A stretch of DNA of 64,000 bases from Aurantiacibacter atlanticus (lineage in GTDB: Bacteria > Pseudomonadota > Alphaproteobacteria > Sphingomonadales > Sphingomonadaceae). The translations under genes and the position numbers were made by a program. The number at the start of each line of letters is the position of its first letter. The stretch's first letter is position 1. The DNA lies in NCBI RefSeq assembly GCF_001077815.2, contig NZ_CP011310.1:1302001-1366000 (forward strand), in the 5' to 3' direction. The notes beneath the pieces were generated by a model. That model searched no databases, had not been told where the DNA came from, and saw only the letters and a list, made by a program, of their open reading frames with translations. Positions 1-9,079 of the stretch are shown piece after piece.

Positions 1-1
1 T

Positions 2-445
2 GAAGCCTATCGGCTCAAAACACCGTGTTCACCGCATGAGGCCGCGCGGATTGACGGGATCACGATGGATTGTGACAGGCTGAAATTGCCCGCAGCGGAA
101 GACCCCTTGATCGTCGAAGGGGCGGGCGGCGTACTTGTTCCCTATACCGATGATCTTCTTGCTGCAGACCTGTTTTCCTGTTGGGCCTTGCCCGCCATTA
201 TAGTTGCGCGCACCGCGCTTGGCACAATCAGCCATACTTTGCTAACGGTGGAGGCGCTTAAGGCGCGCGGGGTATTGATCGCGGGCGTGGTATTTACAGG
301 GGAGGAGGAACCGGTGGCGCAACGGGCCATCGCGCATTTCAGCGGCGTTGCACAATTGGGCCGCCTGCCGCAGCTTGAACCTCTTGATGCGGCCGGCCTT
401 TCTGCCGCATTTGCCACCAATATCCGCCTGGATTTGATGGCATGA
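2..445 (+). CDS. bioD: Dethiobiotin synthetase, C-terminal part (cut by window start)
   Basis: BioD closes the ureido ring of 7,8-diaminopelargonate using CO2 and ATP, the penultimate step of biotin synthesis. The frame is open from base 2 and the 5' part lies outside the window. Visible hallmarks are the segment YRLKTPCSPHEAA at the left edge and VEGAGGVLVPY, the conserved glycine-rich substrate loop, followed by the T-L-G-T-I-S-H-T stretch. The stop overlaps the bioA start as ATGA, so the two genes are translationally coupled. Identity follows from these motifs and the bioA neighbour. Confidence 0.93.
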   Translation, partial: EAYRLKTPCSPHEAARIDGITMDCDRLKLPAAEDPLIVEGAGGVLVPYTDDLLAADLFSCWALPAIIVARTALGTISHTLLTVEALKARGVLIAGVVFTGEEEPVAQRAIAHFSGVAQLGRLPQLEPLDAAGLSAAFATNIRLDLMA

Positions 446-1695
446 GCAGCCCTGTCTGGCATCCGTTTCACCAGCACGGGCTGGGCGAGGACATTCCGCT
501 GGTAGAGCGCGCCGAGGGCGCATTGCTCTACACTTCTGACGGACGCGAAATTGTTGACGCGATTTCCAGCTGGTGGGTCACCACGCTGGGGCATAACCAT
601 CCGCGCATTGTCGCAGCAATCCGCCAGCAAGCCGAAAAGCTTGACCAGCTTATTTTCGCGGGTTGGACCCACCAACCTGCCGAGGATCTGGCGCGGGGCC
701 TGATTGCAATGACGCCGCCCGCGCTGCAATATGTCTTTTTTTCCGATTCAGGCTCTACCGCAGTGGAGGTTGCGCTCAAGATGGCGCTGGGATTCTGGGC
801 CAATCGCGGGGAGTCACGCCATCGCATATTGGTGCTGGAACATAGCTATCATGGCGATACGATCGGCGCGATGTCTATTGGCGAACGCGGCGTTTACAAT
901 CGCGCTTATTCCCCGCTCCTGTTCGATGTTGGCACTATCCCGTTCCCGCATAAAGGGGCAGAGCAGGCGAGTCTTGATGCTCTCAATTCTGCTTGCAGCG
1001 CAGGCGATATCGCCGCCTTCATCGTGGAGCCGCTGGTGCTGGGGGCTGGTGGAATGCTGGTCTATCCGGCGCATGTTCTTGCAGAAATGCGCGCCATTTG
1101 TGCGGCGCATGACGTGCTGTTCATCGCCGATGAAGTGATGACCGGCTGGGGCCGTACGGGCACTTTGCTTGCTTGCGAACAGGCGGGCGTAGTTCCCGAC
1201 ATACTCTGCCTTGCCAAGGGCATTACTGGTGGCAGCATGCCTCTGGCGGTGACGATGGCAAGCGCGCCGATCTACGATGCGCATTATTCGACCGACCGAT
1301 CAAAGTTGTTTTTCCATTCTTCCAGCTACACAGCCAACCCCATCGCCTGCGCCGCCGCCAACGCCAATCTGGCGATATGGCAGGAAGGCGGGGTGCTGGA
1401 GCAGGTGACGTCGCTGGCCGCCAGAGAGGCCGATGGCTTTGCCCATCTGGCCGCGAAACACAGTCTTGCGAATTTGCGCCAATGCGGCAGCATCATTGCG
1501 ATGGATGTGGACGTGACCGATGCAGGCTACCTTTCCGACCTCGCGCCGAGAATGAAAGCAGGCTTCCTGCAGCGCGATATACTGCTGCGGCCATTGGGCA
1601 ATACGATCTACCTGATGCCGCCTTATTGCATGACGCAGGATCAGCTTGATCGAATCCTCACCGCGATAGACGAAGTGCTGACCGAAGTGCTCTAA
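442..1695 (+). CDS. bioA: Adenosylmethionine-8-amino-7-oxononanoate aminotransferase
   Basis: PLP enzyme that makes 7,8-diaminopelargonate from KAPA with S-adenosylmethionine as amino donor. The 417 residues match the family length. The N-terminus has the W-H-P-F motif, and SSWW near residues 42-45 is typical of BioA. IADEVMTGWGRTG holds the PLP-binding Asp230, and Lys259 in CLAKGITGG is the likely Schiff-base lysine. The start overlaps the bioD stop by 4 bases. The stop overlaps that of the convergent maiA gene by 4 bases, so there is no terminator space between them. Confidence 0.96.
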   Translation: MSSPVWHPFHQHGLGEDIPLVERAEGALLYTSDGREIVDAISSWWVTTLGHNHPRIVAAIRQQAEKLDQLIFAGWTHQPAEDLARGLIAMTPPALQYVFFSDSGSTAVEVALKMALGFWANRGESRHRILVLEHSYHGDTIGAMSIGERGVYNRAYSPLLFDVGTIPFPHKGAEQASLDALNSACSAGDIAAFIVEPLVLGAGGMLVYPAHVLAEMRAICAAHDVLFIADEVMTGWGRTGTLLACEQAGVVPDILCLAKGITGGSMPLAVTMASAPIYDAHYSTDRSKLFFHSSSYTANPIACAAANANLAIWQEGGVLEQVTSLAAREADGFAHLAAKHSLANLRQCGSIIAMDVDVTDAGYLSDLAPRMKAGFLQRDILLRPLGNTIYLMPPYCMTQDQLDRILTAIDEVLTEVL

Positions 1696-2324
1696 CCCGC
1701 GTCAGGCTGGCTGTCCGGATGGGCACGCTGGAACGCAGGCATGGCAAGGCAGGCTTTTTCTATCTGCTCCATGCGCGGACATTGCGACAGATCGAAATCA
1801 AAGCGCCTCGCATTATAAAGCTGGGGCACAAGCACTGCTTCAAACAGGCCGGGCGCATCCAGCAGGAATTCGCCTGTCGAAAGCTGGGACAACCTCTTTT
1901 CCACCGGCAGCAGCGTTTTAGCGAGCCAATGGCGATACCATGTGTCGATATCGTCCTGATCATGGCCAAGCTCTGCCTTCAGATATTTGAGCACCGGCAG
2001 ATTGAGCGGCGCATGCAATTCGGTGGCGATGGCATAGGCCAATTCGCGTGCGGTAAATCGGCTTTCGATATCGGTAGGCAGGAGCGAGCGTTCGGGATAG
2101 CGTTCATCCAGCCATGCAATGATGGCCATGCTTTGTGCACGGTCGCGGCCATCAGCCTCCAGCATCGGCACACCGGCAAAAGGATTGCGACTCGTAAACG
2201 CTTGTCCTCGCTGTTCACTTTCGATCAGGTTTACCGGACAGTCTTCATAAGACAGGCCCTTCAACTCCAGTGCGCAGCGCAAGCGATAGCTGGTGGAACT
2301 ACGCCAATATCCATACAACTTCAT
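1692..2324 (-). CDS. maiA: Maleylacetoacetate isomerase (zeta-class glutathione S-transferase)
   Basis: Glutathione-dependent cis-trans isomerisation of maleylacetoacetate to fumarylacetoacetate in tyrosine/homogentisate breakdown. The 210 residues show a thioredoxin-fold N-terminus with SSTSYRLR near residues 9-16, the zeta-class active-site motif, then the helical GST domain. It is transcribed divergently from hmgA-fahA, which supply its substrate and use its product, so the three steps are linked around one 100-bp divergent region. A GGTGCC-type Shine-Dalgarno-like stretch precedes the ATG but is weak. Confidence 0.93.
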   Translation of the reverse strand: MKLYGYWRSSTSYRLRCALELKGLSYEDCPVNLIESEQRGQAFTSRNPFAGVPMLEADGRDRAQSMAIIAWLDERYPERSLLPTDIESRFTARELAYAIATELHAPLNLPVLKYLKAELGHDQDDIDTWYRHWLAKTLLPVEKRLSQLSTGEFLLDAPGLFEAVLVPQLYNARRFDFDLSQCPRMEQIEKACLAMPAFQRAHPDSQPDAG

Positions 2325-2427
2325 TCGGCACCTCTCGTGGGTTCAATCGTTGCGATCCTTAAGACCATTGCGAAACCGGGCCAAGGGAGGCATGACACCA
2401 ACAGGTTTCATGTGAGACTAATTGCAG

Positions 2428-3705
2428 ATGGACTATCAGACCGGATTTCTCAACCACTTCGCGACCGAAGCCGTGGATGGTGCGCTGCCGCAGGGACGCA
2501 ACAGCCCGCAACGCCCGGCCTTCGGACTTTACGCTGAACAGTTTAGCACCAGCGCCTTTACTGCGCCAAGGGCTCAGAACCGTCGCAGCTGGCTCTATCG
2601 CATGCGCCCGACTACTGAACATGGGCCATATGCACCATATGATGGCGCGAAACATCTGGTGCAGCCAGACGATAGTCAAACAACCCCCAACCGCCTGCGC
2701 TGGGACCCGCTGCCGATGCCCGATGGTGCTGTCGACTTTGTCGATGGGTTGATGACTTATGGCGGCAATGGCGATCCATCTTCGGGTGGGATTGGGATCC
2801 ACCTTTATGCCGCTACTGCCGGCATGGATGCGCGCGCTTTTCAGAATTCTGACGGGGAAATGCTCATCGTGCCGCAGCAGGGCGCATTGCGGATCGTGAC
2901 AGAGCTTGGCCGCCTTGATGTGCCGCCAGGCCATATTGCGTTGGTCCCCAAGGGCATGCGCTTCCGGGTTGCACTGACTGATGGCGCCGCGCGCGGCTAT
3001 GTGTGCGAAAACTTCGGTGTGCCTTTTTGCCTGCCCGACCTTGGTCCCATCGGCGCGAACGGCCTTGCCAGTCCGCGCGATTTCGAAGCGCCTGTCGCCT
3101 GGTTCGAAGATCGCGATGAACCGTTTGAAGTGGTCCAGAAATTCAACGGTTGCCTGTGGAGCACTACGCTTGACCATTCGCCTTTCGACGTGGTCGCCTG
3201 GCACGGCAATTCTACGCCCTCCCGCTATGATCTGGCGCGCTTCAACACTATTGGCACGGTCAGCTTTGATCACCCCGACCCATCAATCTTCACCGTGCTC
3301 ACCAGCCCGTCTGATACGTCGGGCACAGCCAATTGCGATTTCGTGATCTTTCCTCCGCGCTGGATGGTAGGGGAAGACACGTTCCGTCCGCCATGGTTCC
3401 ATCGCAATGTGATGAGCGAATTCATGGGCCTGATCCATGGCACTTACGATGCCAAGGAAGGCGGCGGATTTGCGCCCGGAGGGGCAAGCCTGCACAACCA
3501 GTTCAACGGCCATGGACCCGATGTTGAAAGCACGGCCAGGGCGATGCAGGCCGATCTGAAACCCGTGAAGATTGACGATACGCTGGCATTCATGTTCGAA
3601 AGCCGCGCCATCATCCAGACAACCCCCTTCGCCATGACAGGCGGGCTGCTGCAAAGCGATTACGATGCCTGCTGGAATGGCTTCCCCAAAGCGAGATTAC
3701 CCTGA
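2428..3705 (+). CDS. hmgA: Homogentisate 1,2-dioxygenase
   Basis: Non-haem Fe(II) enzyme that opens the ring of homogentisate to maleylacetoacetate. The 425-residue cupin-type protein starts [11 protein letters not shown], the usual family N-terminus. The C-terminal part carries the iron-site region with [11 protein letters not shown] and the stretch [11 protein letters not shown] chose ATG 2428; an in-frame TTG lies two codons upstream. There is no strong Shine-Dalgarno sequence. The stop overlaps the fahA start (TGATG). Confidence 0.95.
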   Translation: MDYQTGFLNHFATEAVDGALPQGRNSPQRPAFGLYAEQFSTSAFTAPRAQNRRSWLYRMRPTTEHGPYAPYDGAKHLVQPDDSQTTPNRLRWDPLPMPDGAVDFVDGLMTYGGNGDPSSGGIGIHLYAATAGMDARAFQNSDGEMLIVPQQGALRIVTELGRLDVPPGHIALVPKGMRFRVALTDGAARGYVCENFGVPFCLPDLGPIGANGLASPRDFEAPVAWFEDRDEPFEVVQKFNGCLWSTTLDHSPFDVVAWHGNSTPSRYDLARFNTIGTVSFDHPDPSIFTVLTSPSDTSGTANCDFVIFPPRWMVGEDTFRPPWFHRNVMSEFMGLIHGTYDAKEGGGFAPGGASLHNQFNGHGPDVESTARAMQADLKPVKIDDTLAFMFESRAIIQTTPFAMTGGLLQSDYDACWNGFPKARLP

Positions 3706-5003
3706 TGAATATTACCATCGATTTCACCCATGATCCCGCCGCCGCCAGCTGGGTGGCCGGAGCCAATGGACATAGCGATTTTCCCGTGCAGAACCTGCCG
3801 CTCGGCATATTTTCCACTTCGGACAATCCCACGCCGCGTGGAGGCATGGCGATCGGGGACATGGTTCTCGACATTCCCGCTATTGCCAAACATCTGGAAG
3901 GCGATGCTGCCGCAGCGGCGATGGCGGCCAACGCGCCTGCGCTCAACATGTTGTTCAAGGTCGGCCGCGGCCCGATCACCGCGCTGCGTCACGCCGTTTT
4001 CACCCTGCTTACAGACACCGCCATGCAGGCCGAGATCGAACCCGCTCTTCACAAAGCTGATGGCTGCACATTGCATATGCCCTTTGTGATTTGCGACTAT
4101 ACCGATTTCTACACCGGCATTCACCATGCGACGAATATCGGTAGCCTGTTCCGGCCCGATAATCCGCTTTTGCCGAACTATAAATACGTCCCCATCGGAT
4201 ATCACGGCCGCTCATCGTCCGTCCGTATTTCAGGTGTCGATGTGAAGCGGCCATCGGGCCAGACCAAGGCGCCGGATGCCGATGAGCCCAGCTTCGGCCC
4301 ATGCAAGCGGCTGGATTACGAATTGGAAATGGCGATCTGGGTCGGGCAGGGGAACGAGCTTGGCGAGCCTATTCCGATTGGCGATGCGGAAGACCACATC
4401 GCCGGTATTTCCATCCTCAACGATTGGTCTGCGCGCGATATTCAGGCTTGGGAATACCAGCCGCTCGGGCCATTTCTGGCGAAGAGCTTCCATTCCTCCA
4501 TATCGCCCTGGGTGGTGACAATGGATGCGCTGGCACCGTTCCGTACGGCGCAGCCGGCCCGTCCTGAAGGCGATCCCGCTCCGCTGCCGTATCTGCAGGA
4601 TGAGGCGGATCAGGCCAACGGCGCATTCGGCATTACCATGGAAGTCTTGATGACCACCTCTGCCATGCGCGAAGCAGGCGATGCTCCGCACCGCCTCAGC
4701 CAAGGCCCGATGACGGCCATGTATTGGACAGCTGCGCAACTTATCGCGCACCATTCGTCAAACGGGTGCAATCTACAGGCGGGCGATCTGCTGGGAACGG
4801 GCACGCTGACCAGCGGCGATGAAGGCGGCAAGGGCAGCCTTATCGAACTGACCGAAGGCGGCAAGAATGCCATCACCTTGCCCAATGGCGAGAAGCGGAC
4901 CTTTCTTGAAAACGGTGATGAAGTCATCATCATCGCCTATGCTGAAAAGGAAGGTCTGGCCCGTATCGGCCTTGGCGAATGCCGCGCAATCATCACCGGC
5001 TAG
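3705..5003 (+). CDS. fahA: Fumarylacetoacetase
   Basis: Hydrolyses fumarylacetoacetate to fumarate and acetoacetate, the last step of tyrosine degradation. The 432 residues have the N-terminal FAH domain with FPVQNLPLGIF and the C-terminal catalytic fold. VICDYTDFYTGIHHATN and IPIGYHGRSSS-like segments contain the expected metal and catalytic residues, and GDLLGTGTLTS is also conserved. It overlaps the hmgA stop by one base and is certainly co-transcribed with it. Confidence 0.96.
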   Translation: MNITIDFTHDPAAASWVAGANGHSDFPVQNLPLGIFSTSDNPTPRGGMAIGDMVLDIPAIAKHLEGDAAAAAMAANAPALNMLFKVGRGPITALRHAVFTLLTDTAMQAEIEPALHKADGCTLHMPFVICDYTDFYTGIHHATNIGSLFRPDNPLLPNYKYVPIGYHGRSSSVRISGVDVKRPSGQTKAPDADEPSFGPCKRLDYELEMAIWVGQGNELGEPIPIGDAEDHIAGISILNDWSARDIQAWEYQPLGPFLAKSFHSSISPWVVTMDALAPFRTAQPARPEGDPAPLPYLQDEADQANGAFGITMEVLMTTSAMREAGDAPHRLSQGPMTAMYWTAAQLIAHHSSNGCNLQAGDLLGTGTLTSGDEGGKGSLIELTEGGKNAITLPNGEKRTFLENGDEVIIIAYAEKEGLARIGLGECRAIITG

Positions 5004-5095
5004 ACAGCTGATAGCCACGCTTGAGGCTGGTCAAGAAACGGCGATATTGGAGCAGTGCCTTCGCCAACCCATCTAGGGTGTGAAGGAGACATGCG

Positions 5096-5797
5096 ATGAT
5101 TGAACTTCGACCTTTTGACAGCCTCGGTGGCGCAGATCATGGCTGGCTGAATACAAAGCACCATTTTTCTTTCGCCGAATATCACGATCCGTCGCGGTTA
5201 CACTGGGGTGCGCTGCGCGTGTGGAATGATGATCATATCGCGGCCAACAGCGGTTTCCCGCCGCATCCGCACGATAATATGGAAATCATTACCTATGTCC
5301 GCACAGGCGCAATCACGCATAAGGACAGCCTTGGCAATCAAGGCCGGACCGAAGCGGGCGATGTGCAAGTGATGAGCGCGGGGACGGGCATTCGCCACGC
5401 CGAATATAATGAGGAGGATGAGGAGACGAGCCTGTTCCAGATCTGGATCTTGCCAGACAGGGACAAGCGGGACCGGGACCCGCAGTGGGGCGCGAAACCT
5501 TTCCCCCGGAACGATCGGGCAGGGAGCTGGGCCATCCTGGCGAGCGGGCATGAAGACGATGAGGGCGCATTGTCCATAAATGCGGATGCACGCGTGGTGG
5601 GGGCAACTGTCAGGGCCGGGGAGACGCTTGAATACGTGCTCGGCGGGCGCAAGGCCTATGTTGTGGCTGCCACCGGCACGCTCGACCTGCATGGCACCAC
5701 CGTTAATACACGCGATGGCGCGGCGATTGCTGATCTCGATACGCTCAGCGTGAAGGCGTTGGAAGACAGCGAGATCGTGCTGGTAGATGTTGCCTGA
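5096..5797 (+). CDS. Pirin family protein (bicupin, YhhW-like)
   Basis: A 233-residue bicupin of the pirin/YhhW family, some members of which have quercetin 2,3-dioxygenase activity. The N-terminal cupin shows FPPHPHDNMEIITYV and GTGIRHAEYN, giving the expected metal-binding His-His-His-Glu pattern; this places one likely metal centre in domain one. A GGAG site sits 7 bases before the chosen ATG. It follows fahA by 92 bases and may be read through from it. The physiological substrate cannot be told from the sequence. Confidence 0.88.
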   Translation: MIELRPFDSLGGADHGWLNTKHHFSFAEYHDPSRLHWGALRVWNDDHIAANSGFPPHPHDNMEIITYVRTGAITHKDSLGNQGRTEAGDVQVMSAGTGIRHAEYNEEDEETSLFQIWILPDRDKRDRDPQWGAKPFPRNDRAGSWAILASGHEDDEGALSINADARVVGATVRAGETLEYVLGGRKAYVVAATGTLDLHGTTVNTRDGAAIADLDTLSVKALEDSEIVLVDVA

Positions 5798-5806
5798 TTG
5801 ATGACG

Positions 5807-5834
5807 GGGCCGCACTTTGCAGGAAGTGCGGCCC
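5807..5834. terminator. Bidirectional hairpin terminator
   Basis: Perfect 11-bp stem GGGCCGCACTT / AAGTGCGGCCC around a 6-base loop. It lies between the convergent pirin and ABC permease genes, and short T-rich flanks occur on both sides. Confidence 0.75.
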
Positions 5835-5850
5835 TTGTCATGTGAATAGC

Positions 5851-7059
5851 TTATTCGTGCCGTAACGCTTCGATGGGATCCAGCTTGCTGGCGCGGTGTG
5901 CAGGGTAATAGCCGAAGACGATACCCATCACCGCGCTGAATACAAAGCTCAGGACATTAACGACCGGATCGAAAAGGAAGGGCAGGTCAATCGCCTGGGC
6001 CAACCCAAATGATAGCGCGAAGGCCAGGCCAATGCCCACGAGTCCGCCAAAGCAGCACAAGACCACGGCTTCTGTCAGGAACTGCAACCGCACCTCGCGG
6101 GCAAGCGCGCCGATGGCAAGACGAATGCCTATTTCGCGCGTCCGCTCCGTCACCGAAACCAGCATTATATTCATAATGCCGATGCCGCCTACTAACAGGC
6201 TGATCGCGGCAATGACTGTCACTACCAGCGTCATGGTTCCGGTGATCGTATCCACCGTCTGGCTGATTTCGGCGGTATCGATAATATTGAAATCATTGTC
6301 CTCGCCTTCCTGAATGACGCGACGTTCACGCAGCAGTTCGACAAGCTGCTTCTGAATGAAGGCGCTGGCATATGATGGGTCATATTTCACTACGAAAAAC
6401 TGCACGTCGGTGCTGCCGGTAAACCTGCGCTGAACCGTTTTTAGCGGCATGAAGACGATGTCATTGGCATCATTGCCGCCACCAACGGCACTGGACCGCT
6501 CATCTATCACACCGACAACTTGGCACGAGACGTTGCCGATGCGCATTTCCTCGCCCAGGACAACGTCGGCGACAAAAATTTCTTCCACGATAGTGGGGCC
6601 GACAATGCAAACGCTCTCGCCGCGCGCTTCCTCTTCCTCGCTGAATGCGCGGCCATCGACCACGTCTATGGATTGCGCTGTGAAGAATGATCCGTTCGCG
6701 CCTTGGACGTTGGTTTGCCAATCCTGGCCGTTATGGAAAGCTACGGCCGGTTGGCTGACTGATCCGGCAGTCCCCTCGACGCCAGGAATTTGCATCTCGA
6801 CAGAGCGCACATCATCATCGTCAAATGGTGGTGGCGGGGTGTTCGGATCCACCCTCGATGGGAACACGATGAACACGTCCGATCCAAGGCCGGACACTTC
6901 TTGCTGAACATTGGCGGTCAATCCACGGCCAAGTGTTACCATGGTGATGACCGCCGCCACGCCGATGATGATGCCCAGCGTCGTCAGGAAACTGCGCAGA
7001 ATATGCCGCCGGATTTCCCTGATAGCGAGCAGGAGAGTGGCCCCGAACATGCGCAACAT
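5851..7059 (-). CDS. MacB-type ABC transporter permease
   Basis: Inner-membrane permease of a MacB-like (type VII) ABC transporter, 402 residues. One transmembrane helix lies near residues 20-45, followed by a roughly 220-residue periplasmic domain. Three C-terminal helices follow, with the conserved GGIGIMNIMLVSVTERTREIG coupling segment (only its core is quoted). The permease is a separate polypeptide from the ATPase, unlike fused E. coli MacB. Its start overlaps the ATPase stop by one base. It is the last gene of the tolC-macA-ATPase-permease operon. Confidence 0.92.
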   Translation of the reverse strand: MLRMFGATLLLAIREIRRHILRSFLTTLGIIIGVAAVITMVTLGRGLTANVQQEVSGLGSDVFIVFPSRVDPNTPPPPFDDDDVRSVEMQIPGVEGTAGSVSQPAVAFHNGQDWQTNVQGANGSFFTAQSIDVVDGRAFSEEEEARGESVCIVGPTIVEEIFVADVVLGEEMRIGNVSCQVVGVIDERSSAVGGGNDANDIVFMPLKTVQRRFTGSTDVQFFVVKYDPSYASAFIQKQLVELLRERRVIQEGEDNDFNIIDTAEISQTVDTITGTMTLVVTVIAAISLLVGGIGIMNIMLVSVTERTREIGIRLAIGALAREVRLQFLTEAVVLCCFGGLVGIGLAFALSFGLAQAIDLPFLFDPVVNVLSFVFSAVMGIVFGYYPAHRASKLDPIEALRHE

Positions 7060-7781
7060 CAGGCGTGCTCGCGCAAAGGAGCGCCGGACCTGTGGCCGCG
7101 ATCGATACGTTCGACAAGTCCATCACGGAAATGCACGATGGTCCGCGCGTATTCTGCCATCTCTTCTTCGTGCGTTACCATGAGGACGGTGATGCCGGTA
7201 TTACTGAGATCGGTCAGCAGATCCATGATCTCCAGAGAGCGTTCCGTGTCCAGATTGCCGGTCGGCTCGTCCGCCAGCAAGACGTCCGGATCAGTGACAA
7301 GCGCGCGGGCGATGGCGACTCGCTGTTGCTGACCTCCTGAAAGTTCTGCCGGGGTATGCTTGGCCCATGGCAGCAATCCGACCTTGTCGAGCGATCTTTC
7401 CGCTGCCTCGCGCCGTGCCTTCTTGGTTTCCCCGCGATAGAGCAGCGGCAGTTCCACGTTTTCCAGGGCCGAAGTGCGCGCCAGCAGATTGAAACCCTGA
7501 AACACAAAGCCGAGATAGCGACGTCGCAGCAATGACCGCTGGTCGCGGGTGAGTGCTTGCACCTCCACCCCTTTGAACCGGAAGATGCCACTGGTGGGAA
7601 CATCAAGGCAGCCAAGAATGTTCATCGTGGTCGATTTCCCTGAGCCTGATGGGCCCATCACCGCCACGAAATCACCCCGCTGGATGGCCATGTCCACACC
7701 CTTCAGCGCCTGAAACGCCGCAGCACCGGTGCCGAAGGTCTTGGTTATGCCTTCAAGTTCGATGAGGGGAGCGGCGCTCAC
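7059..7781 (-). CDS. ABC transporter ATP-binding protein (MacB/LolD type)
   Basis: Cytoplasmic ATPase that drives the adjacent MacB-like permease. The 240 residues contain Walker A GPSGSGKST (43-51), signature LSGGQQQR (147-154) and Walker B VLLADEP (167-173). These features place it in the LolD/MacB group. The start overlaps the stop of the periplasmic adaptor gene (ATGA) and the stop touches the permease start, so the operon is tightly coupled. The exported substrate is unknown; MacAB homologues export macrolides, haem precursors, peptides or lipoprotein-like cargo. Confidence 0.93.
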   Translation of the reverse strand: MSAAPLIELEGITKTFGTGAAAFQALKGVDMAIQRGDFVAVMGPSGSGKSTTMNILGCLDVPTSGIFRFKGVEVQALTRDQRSLLRRRYLGFVFQGFNLLARTSALENVELPLLYRGETKKARREAAERSLDKVGLLPWAKHTPAELSGGQQQRVAIARALVTDPDVLLADEPTGNLDTERSLEIMDLLTDLSNTGITVLMVTHEEEMAEYARTIVHFRDGLVERIDRGHRSGAPLREHA

Positions 7782-9079
7782 GGACTGCCTGCGCGAATGC
7801 CGGTAACTACCTTCATCCCCGGCTCCAGTTCATCTGATGTCACCACGGTAAACCGGCCATCGCTTTGTCCGGTCACGACTTCTATCGCTTGCAGTTCTCC
7901 TGCCTCGTCTACCAAGTAGACAGTCTGGCGGCTGCCAACCCCGATGCTGGCTTCGTCATTGCTGTCGAGGCCAAATTCCTGCGGGCCGAAAATACCACCT
8001 TCCTCTTCTTCTTCTTCGGGATCAAAGCGAATGGCACCATTGGGCACCAACATCGCTTCTCCGGTGCTTTGCGTGGCGATCGTGGCGGTTGCCGTCATGC
8101 CGGGACGCAGCAAGCCATCAGCATTGTCGACCGTCAATCGCGCTTCATAGCTGACGACCTGTTGACCCTGCTGCTGTTGCTGGCTGTTGAGCGCAATATT
8201 GTTTGAAGCAAGATCAACGCGTTCCACAGTCGCGGGGAACCGGCGTCCGGGATATGCGTCGACGGTGAAACTGGCCTGCTGTCCGACCTCGACCTGACCA
8301 ACATCGGCTTCGTCCAGATCGACCCGCAATTGCATGGTCGCAAGATTTTCAGCGAGCACGAACAGCGTCGGCGTGTTGAAGCTGGCAGCAACGGTCTGGC
8401 CGGGTTCCACCTGCCGAGCCAGCACTACGCCCGAAACAGGAGAGCGGATGACGGCGCGTTCATAATTGGTTTGCGCGGAGGACAATTGTGCCTGCGACGC
8501 GCTGACATTGGCGCGCGCCGATGCCACAGCTGCACGTCCGCGATTAACTGCTGCCTCCGCCTGTTCAAGTTCAGCCTGGCTGGGCACACGCCCGTCTGAA
8601 AGGCGCTGCACTTCGATCAGTCTTGCAAGCTGCGCGGCATCGCCATCAAGCGTTGCCTGCGCCTGCGCCACCTGTGCTCGCGCAGCGTTGAGATTGGCGC
8701 GGTTCTGCGCAATCTGGTCCTCGATTACATCGGTATTAATGACTGCCAGCACCTGGCCGCGGCTCACCTGGTCATTGACATCTACCACCACCCTGTCGAG
8801 CCGGCCTGAGATTTCCGAACCGACCTCTACCTGGTTGGTCGGACGCAAGCTGCCCGTTGCGGTAACGGAAAGATCGAGCGAACGCGTTTCGACCTCTGCC
8901 GTGATGTAATCGGCTTTCTGTTCGCCGCCGGCGCATTGCGATATCAGAAGGAGAATAGCGAAAAGCAGCGCGATCCCGACCCACAGCCGCTTGCGCTTGA
9001 ACCACTTTTTCGGTTTGCCTTCATCGAGATAGCTCTCGATATCGTTTGCCTCCGAGGTCGTCGTATCAGTCTCGCTCAT
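7778..9079 (-). CDS. MacA-like periplasmic adaptor (membrane fusion protein)
   Basis: HlyD/MacA-type adaptor of 433 residues that would bridge the MacB-like permease and the TolC-like outer-membrane channel. A cytoplasmic tail is followed by one membrane anchor near residues 31-48. A lipoyl/barrel-sandwich region is split by a long coiled-coil hairpin rich in Ala/Gln (about 130-215), then a beta-barrel domain. An acidic run of six glutamates near residue 350 is unusual. It overlaps both neighbours by 4 bases. Confidence 0.92.
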   Translation of the reverse strand: MSETDTTTSEANDIESYLDEGKPKKWFKRKRLWVGIALLFAILLLISQCAGGEQKADYITAEVETRSLDLSVTATGSLRPTNQVEVGSEISGRLDRVVVDVNDQVSRGQVLAVINTDVIEDQIAQNRANLNAARAQVAQAQATLDGDAAQLARLIEVQRLSDGRVPSQAELEQAEAAVNRGRAAVASARANVSASQAQLSSAQTNYERAVIRSPVSGVVLARQVEPGQTVAASFNTPTLFVLAENLATMQLRVDLDEADVGQVEVGQQASFTVDAYPGRRFPATVERVDLASNNIALNSQQQQQGQQVVSYEARLTVDNADGLLRPGMTATATIATQSTGEAMLVPNGAIRFDPEEEEEEGGIFGPQEFGLDSNDEASIGVGSRQTVYLVDEAGELQAIEVVTGQSDGRFTVVTSDELEPGMKVVTGIRAGSP